A stretch of 64,000 nucleotides of DNA from Scatophagus argus (lineage: Eukaryota; Chordata; Actinopteri; Scatophagidae). Below, piece after piece: positions 38,401 to 49,699 of the stretch. The DNA is taken from the NCBI RefSeq assembly GCF_020382885.2, contig NC_058494.1:13410001-13474000 (forward strand), in the 5' to 3' direction. Under the pieces are notes generated by a model. The model was given only the letters and a program-made list of their open reading frames with translations, ran no database searches and was not told where the DNA came from. Positions within the stretch are counted from its first letter, which is position 1; each line of letters opens with the position of its first letter. A program made the position numbers and the translations under genes.

Positions 38401-38844
38401 CTTGTTTGTCTTTACAGACAAACATCCATTAAGTGTCCTCAGAGGAGGAACAATGAGGTCATGCCACAGTATATGCAGCAGGCACCACTTCCCCTTGTGA
38501 AAGTTTATTATAAAACGTGACCGGACTATAAAATGTTGCTTTAGATAAAGTTTTGTTAACAAACAACATCACGTGGCTTATCGACAAAAGTTATTGTTTA
38601 CCTTTATTTACATTTTTAATGAAGGACACGTATTAGTTCTCGCAGAAATCAGGTAGAATGGTCTTTGATAAAACATGAATTGCTGGAAATCACTTCAAAG
38701 ATATTGATAAACCAATGGAGCATATTGTGGTTACGAATTTTAATCAGCGTACTCACCTGGAGCTCCACAGTCGGCACACAAGTTGTTACCTGGCTGTCGC
38801 ACCAAATCCAGCAGGATTTTGTTATTTCTTTCTAGAATGGCCAT
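35401..38844 (-). CDS. adap2: ArfGAP with dual PH domains 2 (centaurin-alpha-2)
   Basis: This is a GTPase-activating protein for Arf6-type GTPases that binds phosphoinositides at the plasma membrane. Eleven exons join in phase to 380 residues (human 381): 38757-38844, 38044-38174, 37500-37591, 37194-37282, 36964-37076, 36717-36863, 36440-36523, 36270-36332, 36052-36129, 35532-35760, 35401-35429. The ArfGAP zinc finger is C23-C26-C43-C46 (CX2CX16CX2C), with the catalytic arginine in MHR (R51). The two PH domains span about 131-232 (starting near STLWKKGKDNKQF) and 256-360 (YMEKTGPT, then FKKRWFTL). The start MAILERNNKILLDL aligns with the human start. Exon 8 has a poor donor (ACA then GTCCGT), but the join gives the exact human length. 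An AG just upstream of the start (near 38865) suggests a 5' non-coding intron. Confidence 0.95.
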
Positions 38845-39668
38845 CGGTGAAGGTCAGACTGACAGATGAGTCGCAACAAGAGAACTACTAGGTATTAACT
38901 CCATATTCATTCTACACACTGAATGATACAGAGCTCTGTAGCAGGTGAAAAACATAATTTCTTCTGACTGGCCAGCGGACCAGCATTTCCTCTTACCATC
39001 ACAGCATCATGAAGTTTATTGTTCTGCACACAAACACAGAGGTCCAGAAATAACAGAGAAAGGAAGTGAAACATACGTCACTGTATAAAAAAGAGACTAA
39101 CTTACAAAATGGTGTGGGCAAGGAGCTGCCATGTTCTAAGAGGTCCATTGTAAACATCTAAAATAAAATCTTCATTAATTTTGCAATTAATCCCAATGCA
39201 GTGTAGACATAATAAAATCACGCCTTTAGTATAGAAGACTTTGTATATAAATACACTGAAACTTTAAGCACTTAAATACGACTCTTTGCAAGCTGTAGAA
39301 ATCTTTTAGATCATGTTGTAAAATCCATTCTTGAGACTTGTGAACTTTGAGAGGCTTTACACATCCTTGAATTGTTATTTTTCCTTTACCAAGCATACCT
39401 TTCTTAATAGCAAGAAAAGAAAAAACAAACAAACAAAAAAAGAAGCAACATATGAAGTGATGCACCAACATACATTGCTCTACACTAGGTGAAGGCATAC
39501 ACGTTTGACGTCGGTCCACAATCCGAAGAAGAAGAAGAGCTCCGGAACCAATTAAGGTGGTGTTCTTGTATCAGGCCGGTCGTTTGAAATCTGTCGGACA
39601 ACAACCTGAAGGCAAAGTCGTGTAACATGTATGATGTAGCTAAAACGTTAAGTTTATTTTAATTAAGG
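38845..39668. promoter_or_regulatory. adap2-tefm divergent (head-to-head) region
   Basis: The adap2 and tefm start codons point away from each other across 824 bases. A good minus-strand donor (ATG then GTAAGA, near 38992-39000) and an acceptor-like cag just upstream of the adap2 ATG suggest an adap2 5' non-coding exon. The short open frames in the gap match nothing I know. Confidence 0.5.
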
Positions 39669-41900
39669 ATGATGTGGTTAACCAGGAGATTTCTGTCGTC
39701 GATCGCTCATAGAAGTAGGTTTTTTTGTAATGAACCGATTTGTTTTGTACTCACTGTTTGCATGTATTCGAATTCACATACTAGCAAAGCTAAGCTAATG
39801 TAACTTAGCCAATGTAAATGCTAACATTTACAGACCATGTTGGCATTCTTATCTGTTTTAATTTTTTTTTTCGTGAATCTACGCAACGTGGCATCTGTTT
39901 GTAGTTCATATTAACTTAAACTAGAGTTCAATACTCACATGTTGTGGACTTGTAATAGTTCATATTCTAGTTATCTAAACACAAGCTCTCTCTGGTACTG
40001 GCTCTGCAGGTCGGTATGGAGGACAGCCTGGCTTGTTCCGTCGCCCTCAATACTGCTCTCTCCCCGAGCTGGAGCCTCGGTATCTCCAGTGCACGTGTTG
40101 CTGGCGGAGCCGGGTTCCCGTGGCAGGGACCCTGGACTTTGAGACCCTGGACTCCACCCTGACCTCCACTTCTACAGCCTGCAAAGACGACAGCAGACTG
40201 CTGGATGACTGCTACACTTCAGAGCAGCGAGACGCCATCCTCCAGCTGCTCAACACCGCCACACTGTCAGAGCTTGCTGGCGTCAAGCTCCTCAGAGGCC
40301 GCAAGTCGCTCAACATTGTTGAGTACAGGACTAAAAACGGACCCTTTAAAACTTTGGAGAGTGTGGTGAACGTACCGCTGCTGAAACACAAAAGTGCAGT
40401 GACGGTTTTCAACTCTATTCTCAACCCGGTGAAGAAGGAGAGGAAAGCGAGGATTCAGTTGGTGAAATTTATCAGGCCAGAGGTTGACAGGTCTTGGTTG
40501 GAGGTGAGATTCCCGTCTTATGCGTTTACTACCACACTCTCACATACCTGTCCTTGCAGAGCCAAAGTTTTAAACATGAACCTAAGAGGAGTGGCAGAGC
40601 AGGCTCTGGTCTTATATAAGCCTTGTAATCTGGCGGTTTGGTCTTGGATGCACTTCCATTAAGCTGTGAAATGCAAATTAAACCCTAACCTGTTGTCCCT
40701 AGTATGGCTTAAGTTCCAATAGCGTTGCATCCTATATTTCCCACAATCACTATTGTTTGTTACTCCCGTGCTTTTTAAACTGTCCCGTCTGTAATGCAGG
40801 ATTTGTTCAAAATGTGTGGTCCTCAAACTGAGATTTCTCAACTAATATCGTTTGATGAATCACAGATGACATTATGCAACTGTTTTCACATGCTGTTAAA
40901 TTGCGACCTGTTAAATGTCAAAAGAGAAGGCAGTTTAATTCACTGCGACCACCTCTCATATTCTGTATTTATTTCCTCAGGATGCCAGTTCCATTGTGTC
41001 AATAGTTTGTGGGACTAATAAAATCGCCTGGACTCATGTGGACCGTGGAATGACGGTGCTGGACTGGCAACAGCTGGAATGTCCAAATTTCTTGAAGGGA
41101 ATATACATGGCTTCTGCTTACTTGAATGATGTGAGTATGACTGTGGGAGCTCATGTTATTTAAGTTACACATAGCAACTTGACCAGTTGAGTTAAGTTTT
41201 TGTAGCTTTTGTTTTTAACTTGACATTTGGCTGGAGTTCATGGAACAGAAATGAAACCATATACAAGGGCACAATTTGTAGTTTTTCCTTTCCTGCTATT
41301 AGGTTTCCACAGTTGTGTCACTCCTCCCACCAGCTGATTTCTATATAATAGAGAAGTCCTCCATCTCAGTCCAGAACACGGCTCTGTTCCCTGTCATGGC
41401 ACACATGAGGACCGTGGAGGCCATGCTGTTCGCTCTGCTTGAGCCGAGAAACCTACCACCCGAGTCCAACCTTCCTCCCAGGTGGGGAAAAAGCCACTTC
41501 CTGACTTTTCAACAATGAAAGACACCAAACATTCTGCACAAAACATGTGCTTGTCCTTTGGCATTTTTGTTGTTTGAAAAAGTGTTCAGGTTGATGAAGG
41601 ATCATGAAATGTCTTCCCTCGTTCATTTCTTTCAGAGTTTTGAACATGATGCGTTCTTGTGTGGGACGTCATTTTGGACTCATGGTGGGCGAGTCGCGGA
41701 CTAGTGGGGCACAGACAGTCCGACAGCTGATGGCTGAGTCGGTGACACAGAAGCTTCCCCGGATAAACCTCCCCCCTGAGCTTTTGGTGAAGTACAGGGA
41801 TTATTTCCAGATGGGCAGCAGAAGAGCAGGGGAGGAACTCTGTGATGCCCTGCTGCAGGCTGTGGCTTTTTTTGAGCTGCTCAGTGAATCTTCTGGTTAG
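39669..41900 (+). CDS. tefm: Mitochondrial transcription elongation factor
   Basis: TEFM binds mitochondrial RNA polymerase and makes transcription of mtDNA processive. Five exons join in phase to 377 residues (human 360): 39669-39714, 40010-40503, 40981-41130, 41303-41481, 41636-41900. The start MMWLTRRFLSSIAHRS is basic and lacks acidic residues, as expected of a mitochondrial targeting sequence. Exon 1 must use the donor GTAGGT at 39715, because the alternative AG/GT at 39718 leads to a frame that stops. The tandem helix-hairpin-helix part follows (about 75-145: LLNTATLSELAGVKLLRG, then SLNIVEYR and GPFKTLESVVNVPLL). The RNase H-like pseudonuclease fold comes last (from about 180: IVCGTNKIAW, TVLDWQQ, ADFYIIEK, then GESRTSG). 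A second in-frame ATG directly follows the first. Confidence 0.94.
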
Positions 41901-42240
41901 CTGCTGCATCGAAAAATCTGTTGCAGCAGCCATGCACCACATCCATGAAAACAAGCCTCCCGGAGGGGCATTCTTAGCCCTTTTGGACTTTTACCACACG
42001 TTTTACCTCTAGGACTCATTTGATGGTGGTTGAATATTCTTACTATTCGATAAAAACACTGTCATGCTGATTTTTATGGGCTGCTGAGCATGACAGATGC
42101 TGTCATGTTTTGTTATTCCTGCTGCTTCCTGCTTGTTCTGTTTGGACACTTACATAAAAGAACAAACACCACAATCTCCTTCTGTCTGAGGATTTTTTTT
42201 CTGCTCCTCATTTGGGTTAAGAATGTCTTAGGGTTTTCTA

Positions 42241-42246
42241 AATAAA
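42241..42246 (+). promoter_or_regulatory. tefm: poly(A) signal of tefm
   Basis: AATAAA 341 bases past the tefm stop. It lies only about 25 bases from the opposing signal of atad5, so the two transcripts probably end in or across each other. A second AATAAA follows near 42303. Confidence 0.55.
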
Positions 42247-42269
42247 ACACAGATTAAAATAATTATACA

Positions 42270-42275
42270 TTTATT
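42270..42275 (-). promoter_or_regulatory. atad5: poly(A) signal of atad5
   Basis: AATAAA on the minus strand, 190 bases past the atad5 stop (42465-42467). Confidence 0.5.
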
Positions 42276-42464
42276 TACTTTTCATGGTTGCATGTACATG
42301 TAAATAAAACATGATTTCCCATCTGAAGTGCATTAATTTCTTTTGACAGTAATTAGATCCAGGCAGTACTCAGTTAAAATGAGTACACAGTAAAATAAAT
42401 ACTGACCGCAGTAAGGTGATGTAATAAGGATATGACATGTTACAGTATTTTTCCAGACTTTTCT

Positions 42465-45400
42465 CTACAAGAAATCTTCTGCAAGGAGTTGAATGGTTGA
42501 CTTTGACAGACCCAGATTTAGGCTGCTGAGGTAGTTCAGACACCTAATGTGGGGAAAGAATCATTAGAATTTTGTCTGCAGACAGAGTATTTTTACAAAA
42601 TCACATTAAATGATCATATTTTGGGTTTCATTCTTGGAAAAAACAATTTCATCTGGAAGACCTGACTGGTAACTTGGCTCAGATGTGGAAAACAAACAAA
42701 AAAAAAATACAGAGGAAATAGTTTGGTTTAAGACAAAACTGACATGCTGACTGCCTGGATGTGATCAGATTTACAATAACGGATTTAAACTAATGTCATT
42801 TAAGTAAGACCATGATACCATTCTAAATGATCCACTGTTTGAACTGGCGACAGCCAGTCTCCTGAAGTGAAAGTGAATTATCATCTGTATTGTGTCGGCC
42901 TCACCTGAGTGGCTCCTCTTTCTTTCGTTGTGCTCTCTGAAAGCGACAGATGTAGCGGAGGACCGGCATGTAGTCGACGCTGACGGCTTTCCTGTTTCCC
43001 AGCAGGCCGAAGGAATTACTGCCCAGCACTGTCCTGCTCAGCTCGTACCTCCTTTGGGACACACTGGTGGGGACAAGCATGTGTATGAAGTTTTTGTTTT
43101 GTGTTTACAACCTCAAAGGGGCCTCGGGTGCGCTTTTCCAGATTCAAGAAAAAGGAGCTATAGAGCTATTAAGGTTTTTTTTAAACTGATTACATGAATG
43201 GAAACTGCTTGGTCATATATTTTATATTTTAAATATATATATTATATATTGAATTAAAATTTTCAGATTTTATATTTTTATGTCTGACTGTAGCACTGAA
43301 CGTGCTTTGTTTTAAACACTTCTAATTAACTGGCTCAGTATTTGGGCGTGGAGAACAGACTCACCGTGGTGCACACGGAGGTGGAAAACTAAAACTGAGG
43401 CTCTGTCTTTGGGAAGAGGCAGGAGGTAACTTCAGTCCCTCCACCAGCTTCCTCCACTTTGTGTCTCCCAGTTCCTGTCTGTATTTTTGGGCTGCAGTCC
43501 ACACATCAGACACTCTCAGCAGACACCTGCGACACCCCAAGCCCTCAACAGCAGCCTGAATATCCAAAAGAGTCTCTTGGCTCAAACTGCTGGCCTTGTG
43601 GTCCTCCCTCATCTCATCCAACAAGCCATCCTTTACCTCAGCTCCTGTCCAGACAAACGCCTCAGGTCTGCATGAGCCCGAAACAGCCAGCATCGTGGCA
43701 TCAAGGTATGACATGAGGTCAAAGAAATCGGCCAAAGCGTCCAAACAGTCGGTTGCCACTTTGGCTGTGTTTTGTTGTGTCTTGTGTCTCCAACTCAGAG
43801 CTCTTGAATGAGCCCTGTTTGATGATGAAGACGTTTTTTTAGGAGTTTGTGCCAAACTGGAAGATGATGTGGTTTCAAACATAGTTGTGACAGATTTCCT
43901 TCTGCTAAGCCTGGAGATATTCCTAACAGATTTGCAGTCGGTGGCTGTGGCCTTCAGAGTGACGTATCCATCCAGGTGCTGGATGTGAAGATCACAGGCT
44001 GTCTGGAAGTGGACTGAAGTTCCCTTGGCTGCAATGGGTAGAAGGAGCTCCAGGTTGGAGTACAGAAGAGGCACACCTCCTCTCCAGCTCTCAGCGAGGA
44101 GCCTCAGGAGCTTGATGTCCACTTCAGACCAGGACTGACACTGACAAATTAAATAGAGAAAATGAAAATTCATTTTTCTTTGGAAAAAACTCTTGGGGGG
44201 TTCATGCTATCCATACTTGCCTTTAGAAGGTTTAGCAGCTGGTTTTTGGTCACAGAGTAGAGTCCCAGCATGTTCACAGTGCAGCCTGTGTCACACTGAG
44301 GAAGTCGGGAGTCTGCATTGTCTCCTCTTTCAGTAACACTCAAGTCTAGATAAGAAAATTGAGAAAATTTCTGAAAATCTGTTTGGTTTTTGAACATTTT
44401 TGGTGATAAAATCCTTCTATATAAACTGCGACTTATTAAAGCAACTTACCCTGTACACAAGTCAGTTCCTGATGCAAGCCTCCACTCTCAGATGCTCGCC
44501 CTCCACCGCTTTGCACCCAGAGCTGCAGCTGCAGCAGGCAGCGTCTGACGTCACCTCCGGACAACCTGAGGAGGCTGCTAACGTCGTCCAACTCCAGCCG
44601 CGCATTCTCAGCCAAAGCCACCAGCTGCAGGTAGCTGCAGACGTTCACCTTGGAGGCAGATGGAAATAAGTTATGATAAACTGGACTATTTTTGCATAAA
44701 TTTGGTCTTTTGAGTCTGCATGTGTGGGGGCCACTTGGTGGGACGCTGAACAGCCAGCAAAGTTTTTTTTATTTGTGAACTACCTCAGGAAGCAGGCAGG
44801 CATTTCACACTAAAGCAGCACAAGGGCGATCAGGGAGACAAAAACCTACCGCTGACGGGGTTTTGAAAATAATTTCCTCCAAGCTGCAGTTGAATCTCTT
44901 TCTGAATGTGGTATCTGAGGAGGACAGTTCATATACATCAGGACTTGTCCTCAGATCTGTTCTATTCAAAATAACAGCACGTACGCTTACCGTTAGTGGT
45001 CAGAACAACTGGCCTTTTAGTGGTTGTCATGAACGTCTTGATGGCTGCGAGGAAACCAACATCATCATCAAATATGACATCAACCTGTGGGAGCAGGCAG
45101 TTTGCAAATGGATCAGCGCAGACCAAACTCGTGTTATGTGCACTCTCACATCTGTTAAATTCTATGTCTTAGAGTGTGGGGTTGCCGAATGGTTTACCTC
45201 TTCAAACAGAATAAGAGAAGTGGCTGTTTTTTTGTCCTGCGGCTCTGTTTGATCAGGGCCTGGCGATTGGCTGCCCAATGTCTTGCTGTCTGGTTTTTCA
45301 CCCAAGTGTAAGTGATCTGCTTTGGCCTTCATCTTAAAGTATTTGGCCAAAGTGACTGTGGCTGGATTAGTTTTTCCTCTGTGACTGGAGCGGCCAAAGT

Positions 45401-48400
45401 TCTGTGCTGCTCTCTTTTTGGAGGTTGAGGGGACATTTTTCAGTGGCACTGTTTTTCCTGTTAAAGAAAAGAAAAGAAAAGTCTGTAAAGCATGTTAATA
45501 TGACATTGAGGCCTCCTTTATTGTCTACAGATAAACATTTAAACGCTACATAAGCCCGACAGCATAAAGTTGTTCACTTTTTCACAGAGATTGAGATTGT
45601 CTGAGATTTTGTACGATTGTTTGGGTTTCAGTGAAGATTGTGTCTTTACCCTGTGCAGTGTGTCCTACCAGATTTAGATACAGAGCTGTAGTTGTTAAAG
45701 TAAGCTGGTTTCAGTGCGTCCTTCCCTGACATCTCCACTAGGTGGGACTGGGTAGCCTCTTTCAGCTGGGACAGAACATGGCAGCCACTGCGCTGTGAGG
45801 AGCAGTTCACCTCAAATACCTTTGATCGAAACAGACAAGAAAAAGAAGGACAATTTCTGTTTTCTGTTCTGTTTTCTCACAAAATATCAATATTTGTAAT
45901 TCATTTTGGTGATCACTTTCAAATTTGCCATGTGGCTTTGATTCATTTAGCATCAGCAGTATTGTGAGAGCTGATTTTTGTGAATAAATACCAAATGGCC
46001 ACACAAAGTATTTTAAAGGGTTAGGGTTAATCTAACCCTAACCCTTCTTGATCTTCTGATTTTGAAAGCCAAAGACTCACAGGAGCTACATAAACTTCAT
46101 GAGCATCAGGGGCTGAACGCTTTGCACAAATAATCATGCTGTGATTGTATTTCTGTGTAGGACAGAAAACATGTACCATCAAAGGCCAAAACCTCATCGA
46201 GAAAGAGGTGGCAGTAAAGCAGGATGGCAGACTGAACACCAAACAAAGTGTTATTATCAGTTTAATGTAACGCAGGAGCTTATAAAAAGAAAAAAAAATA
46301 TATAGTATCTGATATGACATTTGTATAGACAGTAAAATGCCCAAAAGCACACACCCATGTGGTATATTGCTATTTTATATTACGAATTGTTTTGTCCAGT
46401 GGTTGACTGATGCATGATGACTGCATGTCAAAGAGCCTTCCTGCTAATGAAAAATGTTTTTTGTTTGTTAGATTTTAATAACAGTGTGCAAAACATTCAT
46501 TTTCAGTATATAAATGATTTCTATCTCTGAAGATCTGAACAAGCTGTTTCATCAGTTTATATTTTATCAGTCTTTCACCAGTCTCAATCAGGGCCATCAC
46601 ATAAGGTGTCCTCAGAGCTGAAAGATAATGCTGCTGTCTGTACAGTCAATAATTACATGGCTGTATGTGGAAATCCTTTAACCTTAATGTTTTATGTTCT
46701 TCTGAGGCACCTTTCGAGGCATAATTTGGATTAAATCTGACATATTTTTTTAAAAGTTCTCAGTGTTGAGCAAATACCCTGATCTGTCAACCTGCCAAGT
46801 ATTTAATGTTTGGTTCGAATGATGACAACTTCACAATTCTGACAGGTTATACTATAAAATATCCTATGGGTGCAGATTATTTGATAGCGTGGATTCAAAG
46901 ATTCCAACCTTGAAGCCAAGCTCTTGAGAACAGGCATACACCGAGGCGGTCTTGCCCACTCCTGGAGGTCCTGTAATCAGCATGGTGTTACACAGCGGCT
47001 CCTCTTTGGCGTCCTCCACCCCAGCCTCACCCTGGAAGTCTCCACAGTCCCAGGAGTCTACACAGGAGGACACTTATTACTTTTCCAGCCAAAAATCCCA
47101 CTCATAGAAAATTCTGTAAAGGAGAAACTCGTCATTATGCGGACACCCAAAAAAGCCACATTTTGACCTTGAGCTCAGATATAAGAGCAACTGCCGAGTG
47201 TGACTAATGCCAGCTCATACCATTGCTGTTTTCTTCTCGTTTCCTTTCCTCCACTCTTCTCCTCTCGTCACAGATGGCTCTTAGTTTCCATTTCTTCAAC
47301 CAGCTGAATTCCAGAGGGGGAAAATTAGGTTTGAAATCCGATAAATCAGCGAAAGGGTGAGAGAGCACATTATAAAAACCTTGCCTTTGCAGTTTATTCA
47401 CACAGGCAGAGTTGCCAATGACTTCACTTGAATGCTGAGGACTGTATTTGTCTGTCCAGAGAACATCCTCAAAACTGGAATCTAGATGGAAAAGAAATGG
47501 GAAAAAGTATATTCTCTGCAATTCAAAAGGTATAAATATGCAATAGGTATTTAAAAAACACACTCAGTATATGAAAAGTTTACCCCTTTGGAGAACATCA
47601 GAAGTTTTGAGCGACTGGCTGGAGTCCCGTGTGCCACTCATCAAGTCACAGTCGTAGACCAGGACTGCTGAGCTGCTGCTTTGCTCCCTCAGCCTGCGAG
47701 TGCGACTTAGCTTGCTGATTCTGGGCTGCCTGCTGGCCATCACAACAATACCAGGATCCTGGACACCCTGTGCTGACGTGTGGCAGTGACCCATACCAAC
47801 AGCACCCTCCGTAATGACAGCAGACTTCAGACGTTTGGGCTCCCTGTCAGAGCTTTCATTTTCCCGTTTCCTCTTCTCTTTTAAGTGCTTCTGTGGGGAG
47901 TTCAGATTCAGGAAGTTTTCTGCTAAGGAAAGAAGAGAGAGAGACATGACTGGTCATGGCTGCACGTGTTGAGTTGGATTATGACCTTCAGTGCACATTC
48001 AGAAAAATAATCGACTACTGCTCGGTCTCACCTGCATCCTGCAGACTCGCTTTCCTCTGCAAAGTGCTGAACACTGCTCGGACGGGAAATGCAGGGTTGG
48101 ATGTTTGGATGCTCTCCAGACAGCTGCACAGAGTTGACGGTGACAACTGTCCTCTCCAGGACCCCTTTCTCTCGAGTAGGTGAAAAACTGTTGGTACTTG
48201 CTGTTGACTTTTCAGCTGTTGCACATCCTCACACAGTGGAGGGAGCACTGGTTTCTGCACCCTCTCTGCAGGCTGATCCAGCTTCCCATCACTGATCCGT
48301 TTACTCTTGTGTTTGTGTTGTGCTGTTTGCAAGAAAATAGGTGCAATTTTTATGTCTTTTGCACAAAAAGTCTTCATCCGTTCCTTTTGTGGTCTAACTT

Positions 48401-48659
48401 TTCTAGCGGGGATTCCTGCTGCAGCGACGTCTGAACCATACGTGACCTTTGCTGCCAGCGAGGCTGCGTCTGTTTGGTCGTCGGAACAGCTCGACTCTGA
48501 TAACTCGACCTTTATCCCGTCGGCGCTTCTCGGCTGCTGCTTGCTGGGGCACGAAACGTCTTTGCATTTCTTGTCCCGTTTGAGTTTATTCAGCATCATA
48601 AAGAACTTCGAATTTAAAGGCTTTCCGGTAGCATTTTGACTTTGGCGCTTGTCTGTCAT
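42465..48659 (-). CDS. atad5: ATPase family AAA domain-containing protein 5 (Elg1 homologue), short form
   Basis: ATAD5 is the large subunit of an RFC-like complex that unloads PCNA from DNA after replication and repair. Thirteen exons join in phase to 1094 residues: 48032-48659, 47584-47922, 47221-47481, 46909-47057, 45669-45819, 45198-45457, 44991-45084, 44850-44914, 44450-44648, 44221-44345, 43365-44140, 42905-43063, 42465-42543. The AAA core has Walker A GPPGVGKT (439-446) and Walker B-like LILFEEVDVIFDDD (591-604). VLWTDKYSP precedes the core, and the C-terminal part keeps GLLGNRKAVSVDYMPVLR. Intron 10 is GC-AG. Human ATAD5 has 1844 residues; its long N-terminal exon (UAF1-binding region included) has no counterpart here. 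Exon 1 starts at the first in-frame ATG. Confidence 0.92.
46016..46046. repeat. inverted telomere-motif repeat
   Basis: A perfect 14-base arm aagggttagggtta (46016-46029) is followed by a three-base spacer and its exact reverse complement (46033-46046). It places TTAGGG and CCCTAA motifs head to head within atad5 intron 4. It is too short to be a working telomeric array. Confidence 0.9.
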
Positions 48660-49250
48660 GCATGAGAAGGCAACGTCAGTTTATGCGACGTTAACTTTCT
48701 TCCACACCGACAAAGCTAGGCAACCGTGCATTTTTTAGCCAGTTAAATTCACAAAACTGTAAAAATGTATACGTCACAAAAAATACACAAAAGAACACTT
48801 TAATTGTTGGTGCGGAGTCGAAAACAACCCAAATGATCTGGACTGACGTATAAATCAAGCGCGACGAGGTTCAGTGTAGCCAAAGATCGTATACTCACGG
48901 ACAAATCACACAGTCTCACACAGTGCTTGACGTACAGTTTAGCGAGTGAAGCAAACAGAAAACCTAAACGCTGTTAGTAAAGGCTAAAGGCATAAATAAA
49001 CTTTAAAGCTCACAAAGGAATTTCCTACAAAACCATTACTCACGCAGAATTAGTGCAGAGTGACCGCTCTTACCTCGATACGCCCTGTGTTTTTCTTCAT
49101 CTGCTTTACTGTGTTTGTTCTTATTACGAAAACAGCTTTGTGTGACAGAATATGAGAAGCTGACCCGCTCCTTCATTGCAGAGCTGTAGATGCTATGTTT
49201 GGAGCTCAACAATTAGTTGTTTGCCCCTTGAAAAGCACACCGCTTATGTG
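48660..49250 (-). promoter_or_regulatory. atad5: atad5 upstream region with possible non-coding first exon
   Basis: Minus-strand sequence at 49075-49105 reads ATGAAGAAAAACACAGGGCG and, a few bases further on, a strong donor GAG then GTAAGAG. It could be a first exon of atad5. Joining it to acceptor-like AGs near 48650 does not keep the atad5 frame, so if real it is more likely 5' untranslated. CRE-like acgtca motifs occur near 48770 and 48845. Confidence 0.3.
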
Positions 49251-49699
49251 GTAGTTTAAGTCATTAGACATCTTAACAGTAAATTAAACCAGGTGCGTGT
49301 CAGTGATGGATTTAAGGGGAAAACTAACAAAAGGTCCCAATGTTAATCTTTCCATTGACCTTCTTAAGTGAAGACAGAGAGGACAAATTTAACAGAACAG
49401 GACAGAATCATTTTAACTCTTGCTTTATGTAACCATACATGAAGCATCAACTTCCCGAAGTCTGAGAAAGAAAGAAAAAATTCTAACACTTTTGAGAAGA
49501 CAAAAAGAGAAGAGTATTTCTTTCCTGTGAGAGAAATAGATTCTGTCTTTAACAGAGTCTGCATGTCTGAAGTGAACATTGAGAGGAAAAAAAGAAACGC
49601 ACAAGGTTCACTTTAACTGACTTGTTCTCGAGTACAACCATTCAATCAAAGTCAATCTAAGTACGACGACGGTGTGGTGCTGCGAGAAGCTCCAGAACA

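Noticed and set aside
39226-39519. 97-codon minus-strand frame upstream of adap2
   Set aside because: No similarity to ADAP proteins; the start at 38844 matches the human N-terminus, so this is at most untranslated leader.
43459-43811. Plus-strand open frames across 43459-43811
   Set aside because: They are the complement of the large atad5 exon 11 (43365-44140).
47956-48639. Plus-strand open frames across 47956-48639
   Set aside because: They are antisense shadows of atad5 exon 1.
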